A model generated the notes under the pieces. The model had not been told where the DNA came from and made no database searches. It worked only from the letters and a program-made list of their open reading frames with translations. This document shows, in pieces, positions 1-8,861 of a stretch of DNA of 48,683 nucleotides. The translations under genes were made by a program, and so were the position numbers. The stretch's first letter is position 1. Each line of letters opens with the position of its first letter. Source of the stretch: Verrucomicrobiota bacterium (GTDB lineage: Bacteria; Verrucomicrobiota; Verrucomicrobiia; JADLBR01); assembly GCA_029560585.1 (NCBI GenBank), contig JAKQKQ010000217.1, forward strand, positions 1 through 48,683, given 5' to 3'.

Positions 1-41
1 CGCCGCATCATTCATGTGGAAACTTCCGCCACGTGGTGCGG

Positions 42-108
42 GCAATCTTGTCTGCAATCACAAGACGTTGCCACATCGTGGGTTGGCGGACAGGATTGTC
101 CGCCCCAC
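42..108. repeat. Two adjacent intergenic hairpins
   Basis: Two stem-loops stand side by side before the first gene. The first (42-71) has six-base arms TCTTGT/ACAAGA, extended by GCAA/TTGC with a two-base bulge. The second (78-108) has eight-base arms GGCGGACA/TGTCCGCC around GGAT, extended by GTGGG/CCCAC with a small bulge. No gene is supported in 1-136. They lie just downstream of the SDR stop codon, so they could end that transcript, but there is no T-tract. A dispersed repeat is an equally good reading. Confidence 0.5.
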
Positions 109-136
109 GGTCTTGGGCGCGGCGTGAAGTTTCAGG

Positions 137-841
137 TCAGCTGACGCTCAGAGACCTGCCGGTGTGGTCGGGGCCGAGCCCCAAGATGAACGGGACGGCC
201 CGTCGCGCCCATGCCTGTGGTTTGGGGAACGAGCCCGCGCCGTCTCCCCAGCAGCTCCGGAGCATGTCGGTGTCGATGATGCCGGGGTTGAGAGGGATCG
301 CGGCCATGCCCTCCGGCAGTTCTTCCGCCAACGCCTTGGTCATGCCCTCGATGGCCCACTTGGTGGCGCAGTAAGTGGCCACCTCGGGCGCCACCGAGCG
401 CCCCCATTCGGAGCTGATGTTGATGATGATGCCCCGCGCGCGCGGGATCATGGCCGGAACAAATGCCCGAATCACGTTGGCCACACCCTTGATATTGACG
501 TCGATGACGGCATCGAATTCGTCCGCGGGCACCTTCCAAAGCGGGGCATTCCTTGCGATGGTCGCGGCGTTGTTGATCAGCAAGTCCGGGGGACCCCCCT
601 CGTCCAATACCGTCTTCGCCCACGCGGCCACGGCCGCGTCGTTGGACACGTCCAGGGCATCGAAGCGATGTGGCGCGGCGAACGCCGAGCGGAGTGCGGC
701 GACGGCCTCCCCGGATCGACCGCACCCGACCACCGTGTGTCCGGCGGCCGCAAACCCCTGCGCCAGGGCACGGCCGCAGCCCCGCGTCGCGCCCGTCAGC
801 ACGATGCGCCGCGGTCCCCTTTTTTCTCCCCTGGAAGCCAT
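137..841 (-). CDS. Short-chain dehydrogenase/reductase (SDR)
   Basis: A 234-residue classical SDR, expected to be a cytoplasmic NAD(P)-dependent alcohol/ketone oxidoreductase. The Rossmann glycine motif TGATRGCG is at residues 17-24, the structural NNAA motif at 90-93, the catalytic serine in NISSEWG near 143, and Y157-x-x-x-K161 in YCATKWAIEG. A PG motif (NPGIIDTDM) follows, as in the family. Length is normal (about 230-250). The ATG lies 7 bases after the stop of the upstream YjbQ-type gene, so the two are probably co-transcribed. Substrate cannot be read from sequence. No signal peptide is seen. Confidence 0.88.
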   Translation of the reverse strand: MASRGEKRGPRRIVLTGATRGCGRALAQGFAAAGHTVVGCGRSGEAVAALRSAFAAPHRFDALDVSNDAAVAAWAKTVLDEGGPPDLLINNAATIARNAPLWKVPADEFDAVIDVNIKGVANVIRAFVPAMIPRARGIIINISSEWGRSVAPEVATYCATKWAIEGMTKALAEELPEGMAAIPLNPGIIDTDMLRSCWGDGAGSFPKPQAWARRAVPFILGLGPDHTGRSLSVS

Positions 842-848
842 GCTCGCC

Positions 849-1265
849 TCACTCGCCGATGACCTTGATCAACACGCGCTTCCGCCGCTTGCCGTCGAAT
901 TCGCCATAGAAGATTTGCTCCCACGGGCCGAGGTCCAGCCTCCCGCCGGTGATCGCGACGACGACCTCCCGGCCCATGATGGTGCGCTTCAGATGGGCGT
1001 CCGCGTTGTCCTCCGCGCCATTGTGGCGGTACTGAGAGTACGGTTTCTCCGGGGCGAGCCGCTCCAGCCACGCCTCGAAATCGTGGTGCAGCCCAGATTC
1101 GTCGTCGTTGATGAAAACGCTCGCGGTGATGTGCATCGCGTTGACGAGAACCATCCCCTCCGCGATGCCGCTGGCGCGAACGGCCTCCTCCACCTGCGGC
1201 GTGATGTTGATCAACCCGCGCCGCGTTGACAGTTGGAACCAGAGTTCCTTGCGGTACGATTTCAT
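849..1265 (-). CDS. YjbQ/UPF0047 family protein (first copy)
   Basis: A 138-residue cytoplasmic protein of the YjbQ/UPF0047 family. E. coli YjbQ has weak thiamine-phosphate synthase activity, but the true role is unsettled. Family signatures are present in order: HITASVF, the acidic/histidine block [14 protein letters not shown], then [18 protein letters not shown]. This is the longer subtype, with EDNADAH in place of DDMPSH. The start is set at the ATG that begins MKSYRKELW, preceded by AAGGA; the open frame runs 92 codons further upstream without family similarity. It leads a likely two-gene operon with the SDR and diverges from murA. A second, different-subtype copy lies at 2695-3117. Confidence 0.85.
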   Translation of the reverse strand: MKSYRKELWFQLSTRRGLINITPQVEEAVRASGIAEGMVLVNAMHITASVFINDDESGLHHDFEAWLERLAPEKPYSQYRHNGAEDNADAHLKRTIMGREVVVAITGGRLDLGPWEQIFYGEFDGKRRKRVLIKVIGE

Positions 1266-1379
1266 GCGAGTCCTTATACGGTCGAGCCCGTGCTTTTCAA
1301 AGCTCCCGATTGGAGATTCAGATGCCACCGCCGATTTTGCGCCTCGACCCGACGGAAAAATGGGGCGACAATATTTGCC

Positions 1380-2681
1380 ATGGCCGAAGGCATCCGGCGG
1401 GCGTCGTTTCGGGTTGTTGGGGGCGAACCGCTCTGCGGCAGGATCCGTCCGCAGGGCAACAAGAATGAGGCGCTGCCCATCCTGGCGGCGTCCATTCTCA
1501 CCAGTGAACCGCTGATGCTGGACAATGTCCCAGACATCCATGACGTGCGGGTCATGCTGCAGTTGCTCGAGTCACTCGGCGTCGCGGTTGAGCGGTTGGA
1601 CGGGAATTCGCGACTCCGTGTCGCCTGCGCCTCCGCCCCCAATTCGGACGTGCCCTGGGATCTGGCGGGCAAACTCCGCGGCTCGGTGACCCTCGCGGGC
1701 CCGCTCCTGGCGCGCACGGGCCGGGCCATCCTCCCGAAACCGGGCGGCGACCGCATCGGGCGGCGCCGGCTGGACACGCACCTGCTCGGTTTTGAGACCC
1801 TCGGCGCCAAGGTCGAGGTCCTGCCCTTCGGCTTTCTCCTGGAGGCGGATCACCTCGAGGGTGCCGACGTCCTGCTGGACGAGGCATCCGTGACGGCCAC
1901 GGAGAACATCCTCTCCGCGGCGGTCCTGGCCAAGGGGGAGACCATTATCCGCAATGCGGCCAGCGAGCCGCACGTCCAGGGGATGTGCCACATGCTCTGC
2001 CGGATGGGGGCGCGGATCGACGGCATCGGCACCAACCTCCTGCGCATCCAGGGCGTGGATGGCCTCCGGGGTGCCGAACACCGTGTTGGTCCAGACTATC
2101 TTGAGGTTGGCAGCTTTATATCCCTCGCCGCCGTCACGGGCGGCGACCTCGTCATTGAGGACGCAGTCTTCGCGGACCTGCGCATGATCCGGTTCAACTA
2201 TGATCGGCTGGGCATCAAGACCATCGAGCAGGACGGCGCGCTCTATGTGCCCCGGGACCAGCCGATGGTGGTGCGGCCCGATCAGGGCGGCGCGATCCCC
2301 GAGTTCGACGACGCGCCCTGGCCGGGTTTTCCCGCCGACATGACCTCGGTGGCGCTCGTCACCGCGACCCAGTGCAAGGGGACGATCCTAATCCACGAGA
2401 AGATGTTCGAATCGCGCCTGTTCTTCACGGACAACCTGATCCAGATGGGCGCCCGCATCGTGCTCTGTGACCCCCATCGTGCGGTCGTGATGGGCAAAGA
2501 GAAGCTGCGCGGCGCAAGGGTCGCGAGCCCCGACATCCGGGCGGGGATGGCGATGCTGATCGCCGCCCTCTGCGCCGATGGTGAATCGGAGATTCAGAAC
2601 GTGGACCAGATTGATCGCGGCTTCACGAGGATCGACGAGCGGCTTCGGCAACTCGGCGCCCACATAGAGCGCATCTCCTGA
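1380..2681 (+). CDS. murA: UDP-N-acetylglucosamine 1-carboxyvinyltransferase (MurA), Cys-to-Asp variant
   Basis: A 433-residue EPSP-synthase-fold enzyme that transfers enolpyruvate from PEP to UDP-GlcNAc, the first committed step of peptidoglycan synthesis in the cytoplasm. Conserved features include K28-N29 in [10 protein letters not shown], the PGFPADM block with D320, [16 protein letters not shown] (344-359) and the DIRAGMAML arginine R387. In the active-site loop the residue equivalent to E. coli Cys115 is D124 (PGGDRIGRR). That replacement is known in Mycobacterium and Chlamydia MurA and makes the enzyme insensitive to fosfomycin. The ATG at 1380 fits family length; the frame is open further upstream, but that part is not conserved. 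No clear Shine-Dalgarno precedes it. The yjbQ-like gene follows after 13 bases. A MurA-like paralogue cannot be excluded without the rest of the genome. Confidence 0.9.
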   Translation: MAEGIRRASFRVVGGEPLCGRIRPQGNKNEALPILAASILTSEPLMLDNVPDIHDVRVMLQLLESLGVAVERLDGNSRLRVACASAPNSDVPWDLAGKLRGSVTLAGPLLARTGRAILPKPGGDRIGRRRLDTHLLGFETLGAKVEVLPFGFLLEADHLEGADVLLDEASVTATENILSAAVLAKGETIIRNAASEPHVQGMCHMLCRMGARIDGIGTNLLRIQGVDGLRGAEHRVGPDYLEVGSFISLAAVTGGDLVIEDAVFADLRMIRFNYDRLGIKTIEQDGALYVPRDQPMVVRPDQGGAIPEFDDAPWPGFPADMTSVALVTATQCKGTILIHEKMFESRLFFTDNLIQMGARIVLCDPHRAVVMGKEKLRGARVASPDIRAGMAMLIAALCADGESEIQNVDQIDRGFTRIDERLRQLGAHIERIS

Positions 2682-2694
2682 AGGGAGGCCACCC

Positions 2695-3117
2695 ATGGCC
2701 GCACACACCGAGACATTCGCGGTCGCGACACGCGGCCGAGGCGCCTATGAGATCACGGAACAGGTTGTGGAAATCGTTGGCCGCAGCGGCGTTCAGACTG
2801 GCGTCGCCACCGTGTTTGTCGCCCACACCAGCGCCAGTCTCGTGATATTCGAGAATGCCGATCCCACCGCGCGGGAGGATCTTGAGACCTTCCTGGGGCG
2901 GCTCGTGCCAGATGGGGCGTCGTGGTTCACCCATGACCTGGAGGGACCCGACGATATGCCCTCACACATCCGCATGGCGCTCACCCGCACCTCCGAGAAC
3001 ATTCCCGTCCATCATGGCCGCCCCTGTCTCGGGGCATGGCAGGGGATCTATCTGCTCGAGCACCGCCGCACGCCGCATCGGCGCAGCATCGCCGTCGCGG
3101 TCGTCGGGGAAAAGTGA
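2695..3117 (+). CDS. YjbQ/UPF0047 family protein (second copy)
   Basis: A 140-residue YjbQ-family protein of the common bacterial subtype: HTSASLVIFENADP, then HDLEGPDDMPSHIRMAL, then GRPCLGAWQGIYLLEHR. Length matches the family (about 135-140). The start is fixed by AAGGGAGG just before ATG, 13 bases after the murA stop, so it should be translated from the murA transcript. It differs clearly from the copy at 849-1265 in the histidine/acidic block (DDMPSH against EDNADAH), so the two are paralogues of separate subtypes rather than a recent duplication. Function is uncertain; thiamine-phosphate synthase activity is reported for E. coli YjbQ. Confidence 0.87.
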   Translation: MAAHTETFAVATRGRGAYEITEQVVEIVGRSGVQTGVATVFVAHTSASLVIFENADPTAREDLETFLGRLVPDGASWFTHDLEGPDDMPSHIRMALTRTSENIPVHHGRPCLGAWQGIYLLEHRRTPHRRSIAVAVVGEK

Positions 3118-3191
3118 GTCGCATCGGCGTCCGGGGCCGCCAGCAAACCGCCGAGCATGCTCGTTTCTTTCCTTGCGCCCGTGACCAGGCA

Positions 3192-4973
3192 CTATTTTCG
3201 GTGCACGTAGACATAGTAGGCGCCGCAGATCTCTTTGTCTGCGGCATCGCGGAAGGAGGTCTGCACGAGCGTCCGGCCGACGGGCAGCTTGGCGGTGAAG
3301 ACGGTCGCCTTGTCCTCCGGGCCAACGGGTTTCGTCGCATCAAAGTCACCAACCCGCAACTGCGCCCTCGCGATGGGCAGCGCCTTGCCCTCGGCATAGC
3401 TGCCGAGCGCGCCTTGATACGCGGGCACCGTGGCGGTGATCGCGGCATCGGCCTCGACGGGCCAACGACGGAGGGAGAACTCATATTCGCCGGCGCGCTC
3501 GACCAGGACGTGCCACGGGCCGTTGCGGTTCACGCCGGCGCGGATATCCGGGGTGTTCGAGGTATTATAGCCGGCCCAGTCCTGCGACCCGAGGCAGACG
3601 GGATCCTCGTGTTCCGAGCCCAGGTGGATCGGGACAAACTCGCGCACCGAGGGCTCAATCGCGGACCACCATTTCTCGTAGTGCTCGCGGAGCTGCGCCA
3701 CGACGTCGGGCTTCTGGGACGCGATGTTGGTGGCCTGCGCGGGGTCGGACGCGATATCGTAGAGTTCCTCGCCCTTGACGAGCCGCCACTTGTTCCAGAG
3801 GACGGCGCTATTCCATTTGACCGGGCCCTCCCACTCCTCCCAAATGCCGTACTGTACGACGAGCATCCGCTCCCTGAGGCCGGGTTGCGGTTGGCCCTTC
3901 AGCAGGGGCGCGAGGGTCGTGCCATCGCAGAAAAATCCGGACGGCCTCTCGACGCCGCAGAGCTCCATCAGCGTCGGCAGCAGGTCCTGGCATTGGGCGA
4001 GGTCCGGCACATCACCGGCCGGGCGCAGGCCGCCCGCCGGCCATCGGAGGAAAAAAGGCACGCGATGGCCCCCGTCGTAATACTCCGTCTTGTGGCCCCG
4101 CATCCCCGCGTTGAACGTTTTCACCCCCCCGGTGCCGCCATTATCCGTCATGTAGATCAAGATCGTGTTCTCCCGCAAGCCGGATTCCGCGAGCATCGTC
4201 TCGAGCCTGCCGACGTTGTCGTCGAGGTTACCGATCATGCCAAAGAACTTGGCGACGCCGGGGGGCACCTTGCCGGCATACGGTTTGGCGTATTGCGGCG
4301 GCACCCAATTGGGACCGTGCGGGGTGTTCGTCGGCAGGTAGCAGAGGAAAGGCTCCCCCGCGGCGGCGCGGGCCTTCATCCATTTCATGGCCTCCGCGAA
4401 CCAGACGTCGGTGCAATAGCCCGGGTAGAATTGCGCCTTGCCGTTGTGCAGGAACCAGCAGTCCTGATAGGCGTTGTTCCAATGGTCCTGCGCGCAGCCC
4501 ACGCCCCAGCCGCCGAAGGTCAAGACCTCCTGGAAGCCCCGGTCCTGGGGCCGGTACGGGTAATAGTCGCCCAGATGCCATTTGCCGAAGATCCCGGTCC
4601 GGTAGCCGCCCCCGGCGAAGATTTCGGGCATGGTGGGGATCCCCTCGCGGATGAAACTCCGTCCCGAGCAAACCACGTAGGCGCCAGTGGAGAGGCAGCT
4701 CCGCCCCGTCATGATCTGGCCGCGCGTCGGCGTGCACATGGGCGTCACATGAAAATCCACCAGGCGTATCGACTCTGCGTGCAACCGGTCGAGGTTCGGC
4801 GTCCTCAGGATGGGATTCCCGTGACAGGATAGGTCGCCGTACCCCTGGTCGTCGGTCAGCAGGATGATCACGTTCGGTCGTTTCGTGGCCGCGTTTCCGA
4901 TCCCGGCCAGAATTGCGAGCAATGCGATGGGGAGTGCGCGCCCGAGCATGGGGCACGTCATACGATGGCTCAT
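3192..4973 (-). CDS. Exported formylglycine-dependent sulfatase (arylsulfatase type)
   Basis: A 593-residue alkaline-phosphatase-fold sulfatase that would hydrolyse sulfate esters on glycans outside the cytoplasm. A signal peptide (about 1-29) precedes PNVIILLTDDQGYGD, whose Asp pair binds calcium. The formylglycine site is C80-T-P-T-R84, followed by GKWHLGDY and the metal motif TDNGGTGG. The catalytic domain ends near residue 475; a C-terminal beta-rich tail (about 485-593) is usual for this group and ends in YYVYVHRK. The cysteine must be converted to formylglycine, and no maturation enzyme is in the window. It follows the large GH5-like gene by 77 bases on the same strand, suggesting joint action on a sulfated sugar. 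Substrate is unknown. Confidence 0.9.
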   Translation of the reverse strand: MSHRMTCPMLGRALPIALLAILAGIGNAATKRPNVIILLTDDQGYGDLSCHGNPILRTPNLDRLHAESIRLVDFHVTPMCTPTRGQIMTGRSCLSTGAYVVCSGRSFIREGIPTMPEIFAGGGYRTGIFGKWHLGDYYPYRPQDRGFQEVLTFGGWGVGCAQDHWNNAYQDCWFLHNGKAQFYPGYCTDVWFAEAMKWMKARAAAGEPFLCYLPTNTPHGPNWVPPQYAKPYAGKVPPGVAKFFGMIGNLDDNVGRLETMLAESGLRENTILIYMTDNGGTGGVKTFNAGMRGHKTEYYDGGHRVPFFLRWPAGGLRPAGDVPDLAQCQDLLPTLMELCGVERPSGFFCDGTTLAPLLKGQPQPGLRERMLVVQYGIWEEWEGPVKWNSAVLWNKWRLVKGEELYDIASDPAQATNIASQKPDVVAQLREHYEKWWSAIEPSVREFVPIHLGSEHEDPVCLGSQDWAGYNTSNTPDIRAGVNRNGPWHVLVERAGEYEFSLRRWPVEADAAITATVPAYQGALGSYAEGKALPIARAQLRVGDFDATKPVGPEDKATVFTAKLPVGRTLVQTSFRDAADKEICGAYYVYVHRK

Positions 4974-5050
4974 GTCGCGATCATGCGTGGGGCTGAGGCG
5001 CGATGCAAACGCGATATGGCTTTGGGCTTTGGCTCTGCCGACAGCAGGGA

Positions 5051-8020
5051 TTACGGATTGCGACTTTTCGTGATCCGCAAGGTTTCTCCAGCAAGCAGGC
5101 CGATGCGGAGGGCGCCCGCGGTCTCGGTGAGGCTGCCCCGTTGGCCGCGGATGGTGAGCATCTGCGGAGGGCCTTTGAGCGCGTGAACGAATTTCCCGGG
5201 CGCCAGAGCCACGTCGATGTCGCGGGTTGCCATGACCGTGAGCGAGTCATCGTTCCAGCGGAGCAGCACGTTGGCCGGCCGCGCGTCGCCGCACGTGAAG
5301 TCCAGGCCTTCCCCCCCGAATCGGGTGTCTCCGACGAAGAAGGCGCGGTCGGAGCGAAACACATAGCCCGCGCCGATCTGGTTTGTCGATCTTGTGACCT
5401 CGAGTTTTCCCTTTCCCCCTCGCAGCCCGTCGGCGATCGCGTCCGACAGGAATTTCGTGGCGCACGCGATGGGCTTTGGGCGGCCTTCGGGTGTTCCATC
5501 TGGCCAATACATGCCGAACCTGCGCTGGCGCCTGCGCTCGGACTCCGGGTTATCCTTCCACCATGTCGCCTGGCGCTGCTGGTTGCCGTACGCCCAGTCG
5601 CAGAGCTGCCACTTCACGACACCGTCATAGCCGTTGGCCAGCGCATAGAGGTAATGGATGAACTCACCGACGGATTGCGCGTCCATGTCGAGGCAGCGTC
5701 CGCCGACGAGATCGCCGCTGGAGTAGCCGAATTCGCCGAGGGTGATGGGCCGATCGGGCCAGATGCGCTTCAGACGATCTAGGGTCGTGATGTTGATCAT
5801 CACGTCGTCGTAGCTGTTCGGGTCCTGATAACAGTGGTGCGCAACGAAATCGAGTGCGCGGTTGGCCGGCAGGCAATCGAAGATGGTGTTGTAGCCCACC
5901 GCCAGGGGGTGCCTGCTGCCGGTGCCGCGGATCGCCTCGGTGAGCCACTGGATCCAGGTCCCATAGATCCCGTTGGCGCTGTCGAACGCCTGCCGGAACC
6001 GCGGGTCCTCCGGGATTGGCAAGGGACCCTGCAGGCCCGGGAACGTGCTGGTCCAGTCCTCGCTCCAGACCTTCAGGCTTCGCTGGTAGTCGCGCCACCC
6101 GTCCTTCGGCATGGGGAAGCGTGCGCCCAAGGTCGCGCTGTCATCCTTGATCAATGCCAGCTCATGCCAGTAGGGCTCGTTCTGCAAGTCGCAGCCGAAG
6201 ACCATGGGTTCATCCTTGATGAGCGCCGCGATGCGGCGGGCCTCGGCCTGCATTTGCGCTTTGGTCGGGAATGACTGGGTGTGATCGATGATGCACGGCA
6301 GGATGTACACACCGTGGCGGCGACAGAGCTCCAGGAACGCCGGTAGCCGCCGCGGGTCCTTGGCATTGGCGAACCGACTGAAGCCGTGGACTCGGATCGC
6401 GTTGATCCCCGCCGCCCGCATGCGGAGAAAATCGCGCTCCAGCGCATTGATATCCCACTGCGGGCCCCCGCCGTAATAGCCGTCGAAAGAATTGAAGAAA
6501 TTCGCGCCGATGATGAAGAACCGGCGCCCGTCCGGATAGGTGAAATGCCCGTCGCGGATGCTCAAGCGTGGTGGTCCGGGAGACGTGAGCCCGAGCGTCC
6601 GCGCCGCCGAAGCGGCGCACTCGGCCCTCGCGCGCTCGAGGAGCGCGCCACCGGCGAAGGCCTCGAGGATCCGCGCCAGTTCGCGGCCCATGGCGGCGTC
6701 CGCGTAGAACGATTCTCCCTCGACGCCAAAGATGGCCCACTGCGAGCCGCGGTATCGACCATCGTGATGGATCAGTAGGCCGGCGGCCCAGCCCGGGATC
6801 CGGTCATGTGCGTCTTTCGCGGCCAGCAGCGGGACGAACGTGGACTCGCCGGGGAACGAGAATGCCACCGCGGAAAGGCCGTTGACCGGGCCCGGGATAT
6901 CAAGATCGGTCGGCAGCCAATCTTGTGCCGCATGGCCGGTGACGCGCTCCACGCCCGAGAGCCGATAGACATCGTAGTCCTCAAACGCGTCGATGAACCC
7001 CAGCCCTTTCTCCGCCGCCGCGAGCGCCGGCTCGACAGCTCCCAACGTCAGCTGATCGATCCAGATCGTGTGATCGCCGCCCGCCGTTGGCGTGCGATCC
7101 TTCGCGAGCCCGAGGGAGATACGCGCGGCGTGGGCCATGTTGAGGTGGTCGCCCTTTTTGCCGCGCGGGTCGGCCGGGCTCTTGTCGGCCTTGAACAGGA
7201 ACGATCCGGCCGCGACCGCGCAGGGGCGCCACTCGGGGCCGATGTCCACCGCGCGGCTCCATCGGGAGCCATCTTTTTCGGTGACCTCGATAAACAACTG
7301 CGGCGTCCGCGCATCCCCCTTGGCCCAAAACCACAGGGCGTTGTGGCCTCCCGGGGGCGATGTCGCCAACTCCGTGCCGAAGACGTCGTACCAAGAGACC
7401 TCTTTCAGATCCATGCGCATCGCTTTGCCGACGACCCCGGCATCGGACGCGAGCCGAGATTGGGCCGCGCTGTTCCCCGCCCCGCGCCGCCAGGAATCGA
7501 AATCGTCCCCCTCGAAATCGAACAGCAACGAGCCTTTTCCTTTCGCGACCAGGGCCCGTTGCACCTCATCTACGGTCTGCCACGCGCCCCCATGTTTCAC
7601 CACGGGCTCCGACAGCGCATGGCCCCCCATCAGCACCAAGTCCCCGCCCGCTTTCACGAACTCGCGAAAGGCGCCGATCGCCGGGGCCGGGAATCGCGGG
7701 CTGTCAGTGAGGATCAAGCAATCGAGGTGATTTGTCGTCAGGTTCCCGGCGCCGCATAGATCATCCAGCGTCAGGCGCCGGATGGCGAATCCCGCTTTCG
7801 CTAGGGTGCCTGCAAGGGATTCGGGCAGCGCGCTCGGTCGGGCACCCGAAACGATGCCGGTGCGATAGGCCGCATGCGACGCGGGTGCTGTTTCGGGGAC
7901 CGCATGAACGCAGGGCATGCTGATCGCAGCGGTCGTGAATATGGCGATGTTCCTGCGGAGGTCGGCAAACAAACGGGTTTCCGGCCGTTTGATGGGGTGG
8001 CCTTGGGTTTGATCGCTCAT
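5051..8020 (-). CDS. Large exported multidomain GH5-like glycoside hydrolase
   Basis: A 989-residue protein. Residues 1-40 look like a long-n-region signal peptide. Residues 52-150 resemble a Rossmann-type glutamine-amidotransferase-like (ThuA/trimerisation-like) domain, and 165-330 a beta-sandwich of carbohydrate-binding type. The TIM barrel runs from about 487 to 860 and carries the clan-A pair: acid/base N614-E615 in CDLQNEPY and nucleophile E763 in ITLGEFGYSS. A beta domain closes the protein. This layout resembles mannanase/cellulase-like GH5 and GH2-barrel enzymes, but the linkage cleaved cannot be read. The start lies only 7 bases after the stop of the AbiEii-like gene with no good Shine-Dalgarno, so translation may be coupled or the start slightly different. 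The sulfatase at 3192-4973 lies downstream. Confidence 0.82.
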   Translation of the reverse strand: MSDQTQGHPIKRPETRLFADLRRNIAIFTTAAISMPCVHAVPETAPASHAAYRTGIVSGARPSALPESLAGTLAKAGFAIRRLTLDDLCGAGNLTTNHLDCLILTDSPRFPAPAIGAFREFVKAGGDLVLMGGHALSEPVVKHGGAWQTVDEVQRALVAKGKGSLLFDFEGDDFDSWRRGAGNSAAQSRLASDAGVVGKAMRMDLKEVSWYDVFGTELATSPPGGHNALWFWAKGDARTPQLFIEVTEKDGSRWSRAVDIGPEWRPCAVAAGSFLFKADKSPADPRGKKGDHLNMAHAARISLGLAKDRTPTAGGDHTIWIDQLTLGAVEPALAAAEKGLGFIDAFEDYDVYRLSGVERVTGHAAQDWLPTDLDIPGPVNGLSAVAFSFPGESTFVPLLAAKDAHDRIPGWAAGLLIHHDGRYRGSQWAIFGVEGESFYADAAMGRELARILEAFAGGALLERARAECAASAARTLGLTSPGPPRLSIRDGHFTYPDGRRFFIIGANFFNSFDGYYGGGPQWDINALERDFLRMRAAGINAIRVHGFSRFANAKDPRRLPAFLELCRRHGVYILPCIIDHTQSFPTKAQMQAEARRIAALIKDEPMVFGCDLQNEPYWHELALIKDDSATLGARFPMPKDGWRDYQRSLKVWSEDWTSTFPGLQGPLPIPEDPRFRQAFDSANGIYGTWIQWLTEAIRGTGSRHPLAVGYNTIFDCLPANRALDFVAHHCYQDPNSYDDVMINITTLDRLKRIWPDRPITLGEFGYSSGDLVGGRCLDMDAQSVGEFIHYLYALANGYDGVVKWQLCDWAYGNQQRQATWWKDNPESERRRQRRFGMYWPDGTPEGRPKPIACATKFLSDAIADGLRGGKGKLEVTRSTNQIGAGYVFRSDRAFFVGDTRFGGEGLDFTCGDARPANVLLRWNDDSLTVMATRDIDVALAPGKFVHALKGPPQMLTIRGQRGSLTETAGALRIGLLAGETLRITKSRNP

Positions 8021-8027
8021 GGGCTGT

Positions 8028-8861
8028 TCATAACAGGCTCAGAAACTTCTGCACCAGTTCGTAGGCGCGCCGGGCCCGCATCTCTTGCGTGTCCACGTTG
8101 GGCGAGCCATGGAATTCCACCAGTTGTTGTGGGCCAAAAGCGTCCACGCTGGCGAATTTGTCCCGAAGAATTTCGATGGCTCTGGAAACATCGTTATCCC
8201 GCACCCGCCGTTTCCACTCCACCGCCAGTTTCTCCACCCCTCCGGGGAATTGCTCTGGACAATAACACAGGTCGTACGTGTCCTTCGGCTTGTCGCGACC
8301 GCCGATTGCGTGAGCTTTCATCACGAGAAAATCCGACAACGATGCGACGCGCAATCGCACTGTGTTTTTCGCGCCGCGGACATTTTGGCCGGGCAGACTG
8401 AGTTCGACGGGCGCATGAAACGCCACGCCACAACCGTCCGCTTGGAGGACTCGAAAATTCGAGAGTAGCTTTGGTTTGCTTTTCTTCAGCTTCAATTCCT
8501 TGGGCGCTAGAAACTCGAGCTCCACCTGCACCGGCCTCTCACCATCCTTCAGATCCACTTCTACGATCAACTGAAAGGCCTTCGCCCCTTTGCGATATCG
8601 CTTGGTGTCCAGCAACAACGTCAGCAACTCCGCGTAACGGCCCTCGCCCAGTTTCGCGGCATCCAGCGCGAGGTCCACGTCAATGCTCCCGATGTGTGGC
8701 TCGTCTGCGTCAGGCAGCAGGAGGTCTGGCGTCCATCCGCCCACGACTACGATGCAGTCCACAAACGACGCGAGCACTTGGCCCACGTCGACGAGCACGC
8801 GCCGCGCGGCTTCGACTTGCCTGTCGCTGTAATCTTGGCGCTGGCGAGGTTCGGGATTCAT
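8028..8861 (-). CDS. AbiEii-like nucleotidyltransferase (putative toxin)
   Basis: A 277-residue nucleotidyltransferase-fold protein. Residues 37-67 contain VVVGGWTPDLLL followed by SIDVDLALD, the GG...SxDxD active-site pattern (G41-G42, D61, D63) of AbiEii/AbiGii toxins. The second half (SDFLVMKAHAIGGRDKPKDTYDLCYC) matches the helical region conserved in these proteins. AbiEii-like toxins transfer nucleotides to RNA or protein targets and arrest growth, often on phage infection. The start overlaps the antitoxin stop by 4 bases (ATGA), so the pair is translationally coupled, antitoxin first. Local sequence is more A/T-rich than neighbouring glycosidases, consistent with acquisition. The target is unknown. 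Confidence 0.8.
   Translation of the reverse strand: MNPEPRQRQDYSDRQVEAARRVLVDVGQVLASFVDCIVVVGGWTPDLLLPDADEPHIGSIDVDLALDAAKLGEGRYAELLTLLLDTKRYRKGAKAFQLIVEVDLKDGERPVQVELEFLAPKELKLKKSKPKLLSNFRVLQADGCGVAFHAPVELSLPGQNVRGAKNTVRLRVASLSDFLVMKAHAIGGRDKPKDTYDLCYCPEQFPGGVEKLAVEWKRRVRDNDVSRAIEILRDKFASVDAFGPQQLVEFHGSPNVDTQEMRARRAYELVQKFLSLL

Noticed and set aside
1273-1300. TTGAAA-16-TATAAG promoter-like pair before the first YjbQ gene
   Set aside because: The -10 box overlaps the AAGGA ribosome-binding sequence and would give an almost leaderless message; I did not annotate it.
1233-1379. Upstream extension of the murA frame
   Set aside because: The 49 extra residues overlap the divergent YjbQ start and show no MurA similarity.
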